Assembly (NCBI RefSeq): GCF_900101335.1 | Contig: NZ_FNKA01000003.1 | Coordinates: 124,001 to 188,000 of the forward strand | DNA length: 64,000 nucleotides | Origin: Quadrisphaera sp. DSM 44207 | GTDB taxonomy: Bacteria > Actinomycetota > Actinomycetes > Actinomycetales > Quadrisphaeraceae | Reading direction: 5' to 3' | Shown: one piece after another, positions 8,960 through 17,450 of the stretch | How the letters are laid out: every line of letters begins with the position of its first letter | Position numbering within the stretch: position 1 is the stretch's first letter | Program-made: the position numbers and the translations under genes | Notes under the pieces: generated by a model | What the model was told of the DNA's origin: nothing | What the model saw: the letters and a program-made list of their open reading frames with translations, nothing else | The model's database searches: none

Positions 8960-10153
8960 TCAGCCCTCCTCGCCGCTCGCCTGCGCGAGCGTCTCGTGCA
9001 GCGCGTAGTAGGCGGGCTTGCGCTCGTAGTCCTCGAACATCACGGTCGCCGCCCCCTGACCGGGCGAGAAGCTCGGGACCCACGAGTACTTGTCGGTGAA
9101 GCCCCAGATGGTGAACGAGTTGCAGTCCTCGACCGAGAGGCAGGCCTCGAGGACGCCCTGGTAGGTGTCCGCCTGCTCGGCCAGCTGCTCCGCCGTGGGC
9201 ACGCCGCTCTCGGGGAGGGTGAACCGGACGTCCAGCTCGGTGACCGCGGTCTCCAGACCCAGGTCGTCGAAGCGCTGCATGTTCGCCTCGAGCGACGCCG
9301 GGAACGGGTACTGCAGGTCCAGGTGGGCCTGGAAGGCGAAGCCGTGCAGCGGCACGCCCTCGGCGAGCAGCTCCTTCGCGAGCTCGTAGTACGCGGTGCT
9401 CTTGGTGTTCACGTCCTCGACGGCGTAGTCGTTGAGGAAGAGCTTCGCCTCGGGGTCGGCCTCGTGGGCCCAGCGGAAGGCCTTGCCGATGATCTCCGGG
9501 CCCAGCCGCTCGATGAAGATGTTGGACGCCGCGAGCTCGGGGTCGTCCCGCAGCCGCACGCCGCCCGCGTCCCACGTGTCGGCGAAGATCTCGTTGGCGA
9601 CGTCCCACTGCTGGATGCGGCCCTTGTAGCGCCCGACCACCGTCTGGATGTGGTCCTTGAGGATGGCCTCGAGCTCGGCGTCGGTGTGGTCGCCCTCGGT
9701 CACCCACGCCGGCAGCTGGCTGTGCCACAGCAGGGTGTGCCCCCGCACGACCTGGCCGTTCGCCTGCGCGTTGGCCACGATGGCGTCGGCAGCGGCGAAG
9801 TCGTAGACGCCCTCCTCGGGGTGGATGAAGTCCCACTTCATCTGGTTCTCCGGGGAGACCGAGTTGAACTCCGCGTTGAGGATCTTGCGGTACTGCTTGT
9901 CGTAGGTGAACGGGTCGGGGTAGCCCGCGGTCAGGTGGTGGCCGCCGCCGGCCGCCGCCGTGCCGATGACGAGGTCGTCCGGGGCGACCGTGCGCAGGCC
10001 GTTCTTCTTCGCCTGGCCGTAGGAGGCGTCCTCCTGCGCCTTCGCGGGCGGCGCCGCCGTCGCGGGCGCCGCCGCCGTGGCGAGCAGCAGGGGCAGCAGA
10101 CCCGCCGCCACCGCGCTCCGCGCGACCTTCGAGTGGGACCTGGATGAGCGCAT
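8960..10153 (-). CDS. Secreted GH10 endo-1,4-beta-xylanase
   Basis: Extracellular xylanase of 397 residues. A signal peptide (Arg/Ser-rich start, AAGLLPLLLATAAAPATA) precedes a single GH10 barrel with GHTLLWHSQLP, acid/base WDVANEIF and nucleophile VTELDVRF, and the late TIWGFTDKYSW. There is no carbohydrate-binding module. The product attacks polymeric xylan; the CE4 gene directly behind it would remove acetyl groups that block the enzyme. The gene is divergent from the LacI gene at 10357, with TTTCCGG-rich candidate operator sequences between them. Confidence 0.94.
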   Translation of the reverse strand: MRSSRSHSKVARSAVAAGLLPLLLATAAAPATAAPPAKAQEDASYGQAKKNGLRTVAPDDLVIGTAAAGGGHHLTAGYPDPFTYDKQYRKILNAEFNSVSPENQMKWDFIHPEEGVYDFAAADAIVANAQANGQVVRGHTLLWHSQLPAWVTEGDHTDAELEAILKDHIQTVVGRYKGRIQQWDVANEIFADTWDAGGVRLRDDPELAASNIFIERLGPEIIGKAFRWAHEADPEAKLFLNDYAVEDVNTKSTAYYELAKELLAEGVPLHGFAFQAHLDLQYPFPASLEANMQRFDDLGLETAVTELDVRFTLPESGVPTAEQLAEQADTYQGVLEACLSVEDCNSFTIWGFTDKYSWVPSFSPGQGAATVMFEDYERKPAYYALHETLAQASGEEG

Positions 10154-10180
10154 CTCTCGCCTTTCGTCGGCTCCGTCGCC

Positions 10181-10201
10181 GTTTCCGGTAGTTTCCGGAA
10201 C
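10181..10201. promoter_or_regulatory. Candidate LacI operator between xylanase and regulator
   Basis: Two direct copies of GTTTCCGG (10181-10188 and 10191-10198); the second extends into the palindrome TTCCGGAA. The site lies 28 bp upstream of the secreted GH10 start and about 155 bp upstream of the divergent LacI gene. It differs in sequence from the site at 2354, consistent with two regulators of different specificity. Confidence 0.45.
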
Positions 10202-10356
10202 AGGTGACGAAGAGGTTACGAAGCGTGCCCGGAGAGCGTCAAGGGGTCCCGGCGCCGCGGACGGCGCCGCAAGCGGGGCAGCGGACGGCGCCGCAGGTGG
10301 CGCCGCCGTCCGGCGGGGCGCGGGCCGTAGGCTGGCGGCCCGACGAGGAGGAGCCC

Positions 10357-11385
10357 GTGCCCCACACCGAGGACCGCACTGACGGTCGCACGGTCACGAT
10401 CGCGGCCATCGCCGCGGAGGCCGGGGTGTCCGTGCCCACCGTCTCCCGGGTGCTCAACGGCCGCTCGGACGTCGCCCCGCGCACCCGCGAGCGGGTCGAG
10501 CAGCTGCTGCGCGACTCCGGCTACCAGCGCCGCGGCGGCCGCCCGCCCGGGCGGGCGGGGCTGATCGACCTGGTCTTCAACGACCTCGACAGCCCGTGGG
10601 CGGTGGAGATCATCCGCGGTGTCGAGGACGCCGCGCACGCGCTCGGCGTCGGCACCGTCGTCTCCGCCATCCACCGCCGCGCCAGCGCCACCCGCGCGTG
10701 GCTGGACAACCTCGGCGCCCGCGCCAGCGACGGGGCCGTCCTCGTCACGACCGACCTGGACCCGGCCCTGCGCTCGGAGCTGCGGCGGCTGCAGGTGCCC
10801 GCCGTCGTCATCGACCCCGCCGGCGTCCCCGACCTCGACGTGCCGACCATCGGCGCGACCAACTGGGCCGGCGGGGTCAGCGCCACGGAGCACCTGGCCT
10901 CGCTCGGACACCGGCGCGTCGCCTTCGTCGCCGGGCGGCCCTCCCTGTGGTGCAGCCGCGCGCGCCTGGACGGCTACCGCGCCGGGCTGGCCGCCGCGGG
11001 CCTGCCCTTCGACCCCGCGCTCGTGGCCGAGGGGGACTTCGACTACGAGTCCGGCTCCCGCGCCGGGGCGCGCCTGCTCGAGCTGGCGCAGCCCCCCACG
11101 GCCGTCTTCGCGGCCAGCGACCAGATGGCGCTCGGGGTCTACGAGGCCGTGCGCCGCGCCGGGCTGCGGGTGCCGCAGGACGTCAGCGTGGTCGGGTTCG
11201 ACGACCTGCCCGAGGCCCGCTGGTCCTCCCCGCCGCTGACGACGGTGCGCCAGCCGCTGGCGGAGATGGGCATGCTCGCGGCGCGCACGGTGCTGCGGCT
11301 GGTGCACGGCGAGCGCGTGGAGAGCCCGCGGGTGGAGATGGCCACCGAGCTCGTCGTCCGCGACAGCTCCACAGCCCCGCGGTGA
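10357..11385 (+). CDS. LacI-family regulator (second)
   Basis: Repressor of 342 residues with HTH TIAAIAAEAGVSVPTVSRVL and a sugar-binding domain ending TTVRQPLAEMGM. GTG 10357 was chosen because it follows a strong ribosome site (GAGGAGGAG) and places the HTH about 15 residues in; the open frame extends further upstream but without a ribosome site. It is divergent from the secreted xylanase/deacetylase operon and 40 bp ahead of a polyol dehydrogenase, so it probably controls both. The LacI at 1298-2329 is a clear paralogue with a different recognition helix. Confidence 0.9.
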   Translation: MPHTEDRTDGRTVTIAAIAAEAGVSVPTVSRVLNGRSDVAPRTRERVEQLLRDSGYQRRGGRPPGRAGLIDLVFNDLDSPWAVEIIRGVEDAAHALGVGTVVSAIHRRASATRAWLDNLGARASDGAVLVTTDLDPALRSELRRLQVPAVVIDPAGVPDLDVPTIGATNWAGGVSATEHLASLGHRRVAFVAGRPSLWCSRARLDGYRAGLAAAGLPFDPALVAEGDFDYESGSRAGARLLELAQPPTAVFAASDQMALGVYEAVRRAGLRVPQDVSVVGFDDLPEARWSSPPLTTVRQPLAEMGMLAARTVLRLVHGERVESPRVEMATELVVRDSSTAPR

Positions 11386-11425
11386 CGGGCCCGGGGACGC
11401 AGGCGAACGGCGGAGGAGGACCTCG

Positions 11426-12490
11426 ATGAGCAGCAGCGCGCAGGCCGGGACGGCGGGAGCGGGCACGCAGCGGGTGGCGGTGCTGGACGCGCCGGGCTCG
11501 ATCGTCCTGGAGCGGCGCCCGGTGCCGGCGCCCGGGCCGGGGCAGGTGGCCGTGCGGGTCGCGGCGGTCGGCATCTGCGGTTCGGACGTGCACTACTTCG
11601 AGCACGGGCGGATCGGCGACTACGTCGTCGAGGGGCCGCTCGTGCTCGGGCACGAGGCCTCCGGCACGGTGACCGCCGCCGGGGAGGGCGTGGACGCCTC
11701 GCTGGTGGGGCGCCGCGTGGCGATCGAGCCGCAGACCACCTGCGGGCGCTGCGAGCAGTGCCGCCAGGGCCGCTACAACCTGTGCCCGCACGTCGTCTTC
11801 TTCGCGACCCCGCCCGTGGACGGCGCCTTCACCGAGGAGGTCGTCGTCGACGCCGTCCAGGTGCACCCGGTGCCGGACGCGCTCTCCGACGAGGAGGCCG
11901 CGCTCGTGGAGCCGCTCGCGGTGGCGGTGCACGCGTGCCGCAAGGCGCCGGTGCGCCCCGGCGCGCGGGTGCTCGTCAGCGGCGCGGGCCCCGTCGGGCT
12001 GCTGTGCCTGCAGGTGGCGCTCGCGCACGGGGCGAGCGAGGTCGTCGTCACCGACGTCAACGCGCACCGGCTCTCGGTCGCCCGCGAGCTCGGCGCCACC
12101 GGCGTGGTGGACGTGACCGGCGCGAGCGCGCAGGAGCCGGCCGGGCCGCAGGAGGCGCTGTTCGACGTCGTCCTGGAGTGCAGCGGGTTCCCGAGCGCGA
12201 CGCTGTGGTGCCTGCGCCGCACGGCCCCGGCCGGCACGATCGTGCTCATCGGCATGGGGGCGCCGGTGCCGCTGCCCGTCGACCAGCTGCAGGCCCGCGA
12301 GATCACGCTCACCGGGGTCTTCCGCTACCGGCACGTCTACCCGACGGCGATCGAGCTGGCGGCGTCGGGGAAGGTGCGGCTCGCCCCGCTGGTGACCTCC
12401 CACCACGGCCTGGACGACGTGGAGGGCGCCCTGCGCAAGGGCCGCACCGACCCGCGCTCGCTGAAGGCCGTCGTCCACCCCGGTCGCTGA
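11426..12490 (+). CDS. Zinc-dependent polyol dehydrogenase (sorbitol/xylitol DH type)
   Basis: Medium-chain NAD(P)-dependent dehydrogenase of 354 residues that interconverts sugar alcohols and ketoses. Catalytic zinc ligands are in GICGSDVHYFEHG and LGHEASG. The structural zinc loop CGRCEQCRQGRYNLC and the Rossmann motif VSGAGPVGLL are intact. Similarity in layout is to sorbitol, L-iditol and xylitol dehydrogenases. It follows the LacI gene by 40 bp, and in a xylan locus a xylitol/xylulose role is plausible but inferred. Confidence 0.85.
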   Translation: MSSSAQAGTAGAGTQRVAVLDAPGSIVLERRPVPAPGPGQVAVRVAAVGICGSDVHYFEHGRIGDYVVEGPLVLGHEASGTVTAAGEGVDASLVGRRVAIEPQTTCGRCEQCRQGRYNLCPHVVFFATPPVDGAFTEEVVVDAVQVHPVPDALSDEEAALVEPLAVAVHACRKAPVRPGARVLVSGAGPVGLLCLQVALAHGASEVVVTDVNAHRLSVARELGATGVVDVTGASAQEPAGPQEALFDVVLECSGFPSATLWCLRRTAPAGTIVLIGMGAPVPLPVDQLQAREITLTGVFRYRHVYPTAIELAASGKVRLAPLVTSHHGLDDVEGALRKGRTDPRSLKAVVHPGR

Positions 12491-12499
12491 GGGATCAGT

Positions 12500-12555
12500 C
12501 CTTCGCGGTGATCTTGCACGTCCGGTCGCCCGGACGTGCAAGATCACCGCGAAGG
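12500..12555. repeat. Palindromic element copy 1 (perfect hairpin between convergent genes)
   Basis: Perfect inverted repeat: a 26-bp stem (12500-12525 with 12530-12555) around loop TCGC, with core GTGATCTTGCACGTCCGG. It lies between the convergent polyol dehydrogenase and HtrA genes and can serve as a terminator for both. It is flanked by an 11-bp direct repeat GGATCAGTCCT (12492-12502 and 12563-12573). The core recurs at 43134-43195 and, decayed, at 24583-24642. Confidence 0.85.
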
Positions 12556-12565
12556 AGGGGCTGGA

Positions 12566-13906
12566 TCAGTCCTCGGCGGGGCGCGTGCCCAGGGTCACCG
12601 GCACCTCGAGGCTCCCGCCGTCGCGCACGACGGTCAGCACGACCTCGGTGCCGGGGGCCTCGGCGCGCACGCGGGCGGTCAGGGACTCCGCACCGGAGAC
12701 GCCCTCGCCGTCCACCGCGACGACCGCGTCGCCGTCCTGCAGGCCCGCCTCCTCGGCGGGGGTGCCGTCGACGACCTGCGAGACCTCGGCGGCCTGGCGC
12801 GTGGCGCCGTCCGCGCTCGCCGTGGCGTCGCCGAGCTGGACGCCGAGCCACGCGTGGTCGGCGGCGCCGTCGGCGATGAGCTCGCTCGCGATGCGGGACG
12901 CCTCGTCGCCGGGGATGGCGAAGCCGAGCCCGACGGAGCCGCCCGTGCTGGAGGCGATCGAGGAGTTGATGCCGATCACCTGGCCCGCGGCGTCCACGAG
13001 CGGGCCGCCGGAGTTGCCGGGGTTGATGGCGGCGTCGGTCTGGATGGCGTTGGTCACCACCGGCTCCGTCTGCGACGGGGTCTGCCCGGAGCGGTCGAAC
13101 GGGTCGGTGCTCGAGGTCTCCGCCTGCGTGGTCACCGGGCGGTCGAGCGCGGAGACGATGCCCGTGGTCACGGTGTCGGACAGGCCCAGGGGGTTGCCGA
13201 GCGCCATCACCTGCTGCCCGACGACGACCTGCTCCGAGTCGCCGAAGGTGGCGGGCACGAGGTCGTCGGGAGCGTCCTCGACCTGCAGCACGGCCAGGTC
13301 GGTGGACGGGTCGGTGCCGACGACCGAGGCCGAGTGCACGCGCCCGTCGGAGAGGACGATCCGGATCTCGGCGTCGCTGCCCGCGGCCGTCGCGACGTGG
13401 TTGTTGGTCAGCACCCGGCCCTCGGCGTCCAGGACGACGCCGGTGCCCTCGCCACCGGTGGCGCCGTCGGAGACCTGGATGGTGACGACGCTGGGCGCCA
13501 CGGTCTCGGCCAGCGAGGCCCAGTCGACGGCCTCGGTGAGCGGCACGGAGGCCGTCGAGCCGCCCGCGGTCGACCCCGTCGCGGCGGCGGCGCTGGTGCC
13601 GGCGGCGCCGTCGTCCTGCAGCGCGGTGACGGCCGCGGCCGCACCGCCGCCGGCGAGCACGGCCGCCAGGCCCGCGGCGACGAGCACGCCGGCCCAGCCC
13701 GGGCCCCGGCGCCGGCCGCCGCCGCTCCCGCCGGGGCCCTGCGGGCCGCCGGCGTAGGGGCCACCGGGCTGGGGGGTGCCCTGCTGGAGGGCGCCGGGCT
13801 GGGGGGCGCCCGTCTGACCGACCCAGCCCGCGCCGGGAGGCGACCAGGCGTGGGGCGGCTGCTGCGGGGCCGGGGGGGCGGTGTGCGAGCCGTGGAGCTG
13901 GGTCAT
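12566..13906 (-). CDS. HtrA/DegP-type membrane-anchored serine protease
   Basis: Envelope quality-control protease of 446 residues. A Pro/Gly/Gln-rich cytoplasmic tail of about 70 residues is followed by one membrane helix (residues about 72-95), a trypsin-like domain with His170 (TNNHVATAA), Asp203 (STDLAVLQV) and Ser299 (NPGNSGGPL), and a single C-terminal PDZ domain (about 345-440, LQDGDAVVAVDGEGV). The ATG at 13906 has a GGAAGG ribosome site. The gene stands alone and converges on the polyol dehydrogenase through the hairpin at 12500. Confidence 0.93.
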   Translation of the reverse strand: MTQLHGSHTAPPAPQQPPHAWSPPGAGWVGQTGAPQPGALQQGTPQPGGPYAGGPQGPGGSGGGRRRGPGWAGVLVAAGLAAVLAGGGAAAAVTALQDDGAAGTSAAAATGSTAGGSTASVPLTEAVDWASLAETVAPSVVTIQVSDGATGGEGTGVVLDAEGRVLTNNHVATAAGSDAEIRIVLSDGRVHSASVVGTDPSTDLAVLQVEDAPDDLVPATFGDSEQVVVGQQVMALGNPLGLSDTVTTGIVSALDRPVTTQAETSSTDPFDRSGQTPSQTEPVVTNAIQTDAAINPGNSGGPLVDAAGQVIGINSSIASSTGGSVGLGFAIPGDEASRIASELIADGAADHAWLGVQLGDATASADGATRQAAEVSQVVDGTPAEEAGLQDGDAVVAVDGEGVSGAESLTARVRAEAPGTEVVLTVVRDGGSLEVPVTLGTRPAED

Positions 13907-14045
13907 GGCGGCGACCTTCCGAGCAGGAGGGCGGGTCTTCGGTGTCCCTAGTCGAGCGCCCGCGGCTGGGGCCCTGCTCGGCGCCGGCTGTGCGTTCCCT
14001 GGGAGCCGCTTCCGCGGGCCGGACGGAGAGGGCCACGCTGGGGGC

Positions 14046-15608
14046 GTGGACCGTCGCGAAGGCCCCGCCGGGCGGGACGAAGCTGGTGCGGGGCCGGTGG
14101 TGATCGGCGTCGACATCGGCACGACGAGCACGAAGGCGGTGGCCTTCGACGCGGCGGGGCGGCTGCTCGCCGCGCACTCGGCCGGGTACCCGCTGGAGGA
14201 GCCGCACCCGGGCCACGCCGTCCAGGACCCGCAGCTGGTGCTGCGGGCCGTGCTGGACGCCGTCCGCGCCGCCGTCGCCGAGGTGGGGGCGGCGCGGGTG
14301 GCCGGGCTGTCGTTCAGCGCGGCCATGCACGCCCTGGTCGGGCTCTCCCCGACGGGCGAGCCGCTGACGCCGCTCGTCACGTGGGCCGACACCCGCGCCG
14401 GCCGGCAGGCCGAGCGGCTGCGCGCGAGCACGGGCGGCCTGGCGCTGCACCGGCGCACCGGCACCCCGCTGCACCCGATGTCGCCCCTGGCCAAGCTCGT
14501 GTGGTTCTCCGAGCAGGAGCCGAAGCTGTGCGAGCGGGTGGGGTTCTGGGTCGGGATCAAGGAGCTCGTGCTCTGGCGCCTGTGCGGCGCGCTCGTGGTG
14601 GACCACTCGGTGGCCTCGGCGACCGGCCTGATGGACCTGGAGGCGCTGGCCTGGGACGGCGAGGCCCTCGCCCTGGCCGGGGTGCTGGCCGACCAGCTGC
14701 CCGAGCTGGTGCCCACGACGCACGTCCTGCCGGGCCTGACGCCCGAGGGCGCCGCCGCGACCGGGCTGCCGCAGCGCACTCCCGTGGTGGTCGGCGCCAG
14801 CGACGGGCCGCTGGCCAACCTCGGCCTCGGGGCCGTGCGCCCGGGCGTGGCGGCGTGCTCGATCGGCACGAGCGGCGCGCTGCGCGTCGTCGTCGACCGG
14901 CCGGCCGTGGACCCCCTGGGCCGGGTGTTCTGCTACGCCCTCACGCCGGGGCGGTGGGTCGTCGGCGGGGCTGTCAACAACGGCGGGGTCGTGCTGCAGT
15001 GGGCCGGCGACGCCCTCGCGCCGGACCTGGGGGAGGGGGCGGAGGAGGAGCTGCTGGCCCTCGCCGCCCGCGCGCCGGCCGGCTCCGGAGGGCTGGTGAT
15101 GCTGCCGTACCTGCTCGGCGAGCGGGCGCCGCACTGGAGCTCGCTGCCCCGCGGCGCCTACGTCGGCCTGACCCGGGCGCACCGGCGCGAGCACCTGGTG
15201 CGGGCGGCGGTCGAGGGGGTGTGCCTGCAGCTGGCGCTGGTGCTGCACTCGATGCGCTCGGCGGGCCTCCAGGTGCGCGAGCTGCGCGCCACGGGCGGCT
15301 TCGCGCGCAGCCCGTGGTGGCGGCAGCTGCTGGCCGACGCCCTGGGGATGGAGGTGCGGTTCGCGCGCGGCCACGAGGGCTCCGGGTTCGGCGCGGCGCT
15401 GCTCGGCATGGAGGCCCTCGGCCTCGTCGGCTCGATCGACGTGGCGGCCGACCTGGTCCGGACGGGCGAGACCGCGCGCCCGCACCCGGCGGACTCGGCC
15501 GTCTACGCCTCGCTGCTGCCGGTGTTCGGCGAGCTGTACGACGCGCTCGCGCCGACCTACGCGTCGCTGCGCCGGCTCGCGCCGTCCCTGCCCGTCGACC
15601 TGCGCTGA
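14046..15608 (+). CDS. gntK: FGGY-family carbohydrate kinase, gluconokinase type
   Basis: ATP-dependent sugar-acid kinase of about 520 residues. The first FGGY lobe starts IGVDIGTTSTKAVAFD and contains GLSFSAAMHAL, VTWADTRA, GTPLHPMSPLAK and DHSVASATGLMD, which match gluconokinases better than xylulokinases. The second lobe carries IGTSGALR and ATGGFARS. It would phosphorylate gluconate to 6-phosphogluconate. The start is uncertain: GTG 14046 (G-rich run just upstream) or GTG 14097 immediately before the first strand. The open frame continues upstream but overlaps the divergent htrA gene and is not credible. A role in pentose use cannot be excluded given the nearby xylan genes. Confidence 0.82.
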   Translation: MDRREGPAGRDEAGAGPVVIGVDIGTTSTKAVAFDAAGRLLAAHSAGYPLEEPHPGHAVQDPQLVLRAVLDAVRAAVAEVGAARVAGLSFSAAMHALVGLSPTGEPLTPLVTWADTRAGRQAERLRASTGGLALHRRTGTPLHPMSPLAKLVWFSEQEPKLCERVGFWVGIKELVLWRLCGALVVDHSVASATGLMDLEALAWDGEALALAGVLADQLPELVPTTHVLPGLTPEGAAATGLPQRTPVVVGASDGPLANLGLGAVRPGVAACSIGTSGALRVVVDRPAVDPLGRVFCYALTPGRWVVGGAVNNGGVVLQWAGDALAPDLGEGAEEELLALAARAPAGSGGLVMLPYLLGERAPHWSSLPRGAYVGLTRAHRREHLVRAAVEGVCLQLALVLHSMRSAGLQVRELRATGGFARSPWWRQLLADALGMEVRFARGHEGSGFGAALLGMEALGLVGSIDVAADLVRTGETARPHPADSAVYASLLPVFGELYDALAPTYASLRRLAPSLPVDLR

Positions 15609-15670
15609 CTCCGCGGGTGCTGCGCCGGCCCGCGGGTGCGCCCGACCGCGCGGGCGAGGATCCTGCGGGC

Positions 15671-16057
15671 ATGGACCTGACCTGCCCGAAGTGCCACGGC
15701 TCGATGCGCAGCTACGAGCGCAACGGCGTCACCGTCGACCAGTGCACCGAGTGCCGCGGCATCTTCCTCGACCGCGGTGAGCTGGAGCGCCTCGTCGACG
15801 CGGAGAACCGCTGGCACGAGCACGAGCCGTCCTCCGCGCAGGGCGCGGCCGGGTACGCGCAGGGGTCCTCGGGGCACGGGGCGTCGGGGCACGGCGGCGC
15901 GGCGGCCGGGGGGCTGGGCGCGGTGGTCGGCGAGGTGCTGCGCCAGGCGGGCACGCGCTCGTCCGGCTCGGGCCACGGCAGCTCCAGCGGGTACGGGCAG
16001 AGCGGGTACGGGCAGTCCAGGCGCAAGAAGTCCTTCCTGGACGAGCTGTTCGGCTGA
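15671..16057 (+). CDS. Zinc-ribbon (zf-TFIIB) small protein
   Basis: Protein of 128 residues. The N-terminal zf-TFIIB ribbon has four metal-ligand cysteines, CPKCHGSM and CTECRGIFLDRGELERL. A Gly/Ser/His-rich linker and the basic C-terminal patch SRRKKSFLDELFG follow. Proteins of this build are common in actinobacteria; their role is unknown, and metal binding is the only property the sequence supports. Confidence 0.85.
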   Translation: MDLTCPKCHGSMRSYERNGVTVDQCTECRGIFLDRGELERLVDAENRWHEHEPSSAQGAAGYAQGSSGHGASGHGGAAAGGLGAVVGEVLRQAGTRSSGSGHGSSSGYGQSGYGQSRRKKSFLDELFG

Positions 16058-16092
16058 CCGCCGGCGGCTGCCCGCTTCTCGCCGTCCCTCAC

Positions 16093-16194
16093 CGCCCGTC
16101 GTCGTCGATCATGGGGGTGCGGCGTCCTGCGGCGGCGTGTCGGCGCGCGCAGGCCCATGGGGACGTGCGCCGGACGCGCTGAGCCCCATGGCGG
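16093..16194. repeat. 102-bp inverted repeat, left arm
   Basis: Left arm of a long inverted repeat whose mate is 17293-17394. 97 of 102 positions pair when the right arm is reverse-complemented, with no gaps. It lies just beyond the 3' end of the nuclease-like gene at 16214. No clear target-site duplication is visible outside the arms. Confidence 0.9.
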
Positions 16195-16213
16195 CGGACG
16201 CTGCCCGGCGTCG

Positions 16214-17170
16214 TCACAGCGCTGCGCGCACCATCGTCGGGATGCGCAGCGGGGACGTCGTGTCGGCCCACGTGCACCGCAGGACGTCGTAGCCGAGCGC
16301 CACCAGGGCGTTGGCGCGCCACCGGTCGCGGTGCACCGCCTCGGGCAGGTCGTGGGGGCCGCGGCCGTCCGCCTCGAGCAGCAGCGGCAGGGCGCCGGGC
16401 CGGGTGCGCCGGCGGAACACCATGTCGGCGCGGGCGACGAGGTGGCCGCGCTCGTCGCGGACCTCCACCTGCAGGTCGTCCGGAGCGAGGTCGTCCTCGA
16501 TGCAGCGCAGCCGTGCGCGGCTCTCCAGGGGCGACTCCGCCCGCGGGTCGGCGAGCGCCCACAGGTCCGCCGCGCGCCGGCAGCCGGGACGTCGCCGCGA
16601 GCCGTCCGCCGCGCGGAGCAGCCCGGCGCGGTCGACCAGCCCCCTGCGCAGCGCGGAGTCGAGGACGGCGAGGGCGTCCGGCCGCTCCAGCCGCGGCACG
16701 AGGTCGGCGAGGGTGCGCACGACGCCCGTGGCCGGGATGCCACCCAGGTCGACGACGTCCCCGGCCCCGAGCAGGAAGGCGTGCGGCTCGAGGAACCGGC
16801 GCCGCGCCTTCTCGGCGCCCCGCTGCACGACCACCTGCACGGCTCCGCGGCGCGGCACGCCGTCCACGCCGTGGAGCACCGCGGCGCTGCCCAGGCCGAT
16901 CACCGCACCCGGCACGGCCATCGACGCCGCTCGCGCCCAGGACCTCGCCAGGTCACGGCCCGCGCGCAGCGGATCGGTGAGGTAGGCGCCCCGCAGGGGG
17001 ACGGTCCACTCGCCCTGCGCGACCAGGGACCTCACCACGTGCGGCGCGACGCCCGCCGCCCGCGCCTGTGCCGCCGTGACGACGGCGTCCTGCTCCGCGG
17101 CCAGCGCGGCGAGGGCGGCCGGGACCTGCGGGGGATGGCTCGGCGGGAGCAGCAGGAGCGGAGCGGGCAC
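16214..17170 (-). CDS. AbiEi/DUF559-type protein with Vsr-like nuclease fold, bracketed by inverted repeats
   Basis: About 318 residues from GTG 17170; an upstream ATG at 17299 would give 361 residues and begin inside the right inverted repeat. The N-terminal part (LAALAAEQDAVVTAAQARAAGV, then WTVPLRGAYLTDP) resembles the winged-helix domain of AbiEi-type antitoxins. The C-terminal part (ESPLESRARLRCIEDD, ARADMVFRR, LLLEADGRG, HRDRWRANALVALGYDVLR) matches the DUF559/very-short-patch-repair endonuclease fold, with candidate acidic residues in RADMVF and LEADG. Such genes are multicopy in actinobacteria and of unknown function. No partner toxin gene is adjacent. The gene sits alone between two arms of a 102-bp inverted repeat, suggesting movement or duplication as a unit. 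Confidence 0.75.
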   Translation of the reverse strand: MPAPLLLLPPSHPPQVPAALAALAAEQDAVVTAAQARAAGVAPHVVRSLVAQGEWTVPLRGAYLTDPLRAGRDLARSWARAASMAVPGAVIGLGSAAVLHGVDGVPRRGAVQVVVQRGAEKARRRFLEPHAFLLGAGDVVDLGGIPATGVVRTLADLVPRLERPDALAVLDSALRRGLVDRAGLLRAADGSRRRPGCRRAADLWALADPRAESPLESRARLRCIEDDLAPDDLQVEVRDERGHLVARADMVFRRRTRPGALPLLLEADGRGPHDLPEAVHRDRWRANALVALGYDVLRCTWADTTSPLRIPTMVRAAL

Positions 17171-17292
17171 GCCGGCAGCCTGGGGCCGCGCGGGCGCCTG
17201 CGGAGGTGCCCGCGCAGCGCCTGTGGACGGCGGGGCTGTACCGGCGCCTGTGGGCGGACGGGGGACGGGCCGCGGCCGACGCTGCGGCTGCA

Positions 17293-17394
17293 CCGCCATG
17301 GGGCTCAGCGCGTCCAGCGCACGTCCCCGTGGGCCTGCGCGCGCCGACACGCCGCCGCAGGGCCCCGCAACCCCATGATCGACGACGACGGGCG
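17293..17394. repeat. 102-bp inverted repeat, right arm
   Basis: Mate of 16093-16194 in opposite orientation, equal length, five mismatches. Its inner edge (ccgccatg) contains the possible upstream start codon (ATG at 17299) of the enclosed gene, so the arm may also carry the promoter. Confidence 0.9.
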
Positions 17395-17450
17395 GCGAGC
17401 GGGCGGGGCCGTGCAGGTGGCAGGAGGGTCCCGCGCGCCGGGGGCAGGGG

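Noticed and set aside
16214-17299. Complete toxin-antitoxin pair
   Set aside because: The AbiEi-like domain suggests one, but there is no adjacent AbiEii or other toxin gene; flanking genes are a zinc-ribbon protein and a helicase.
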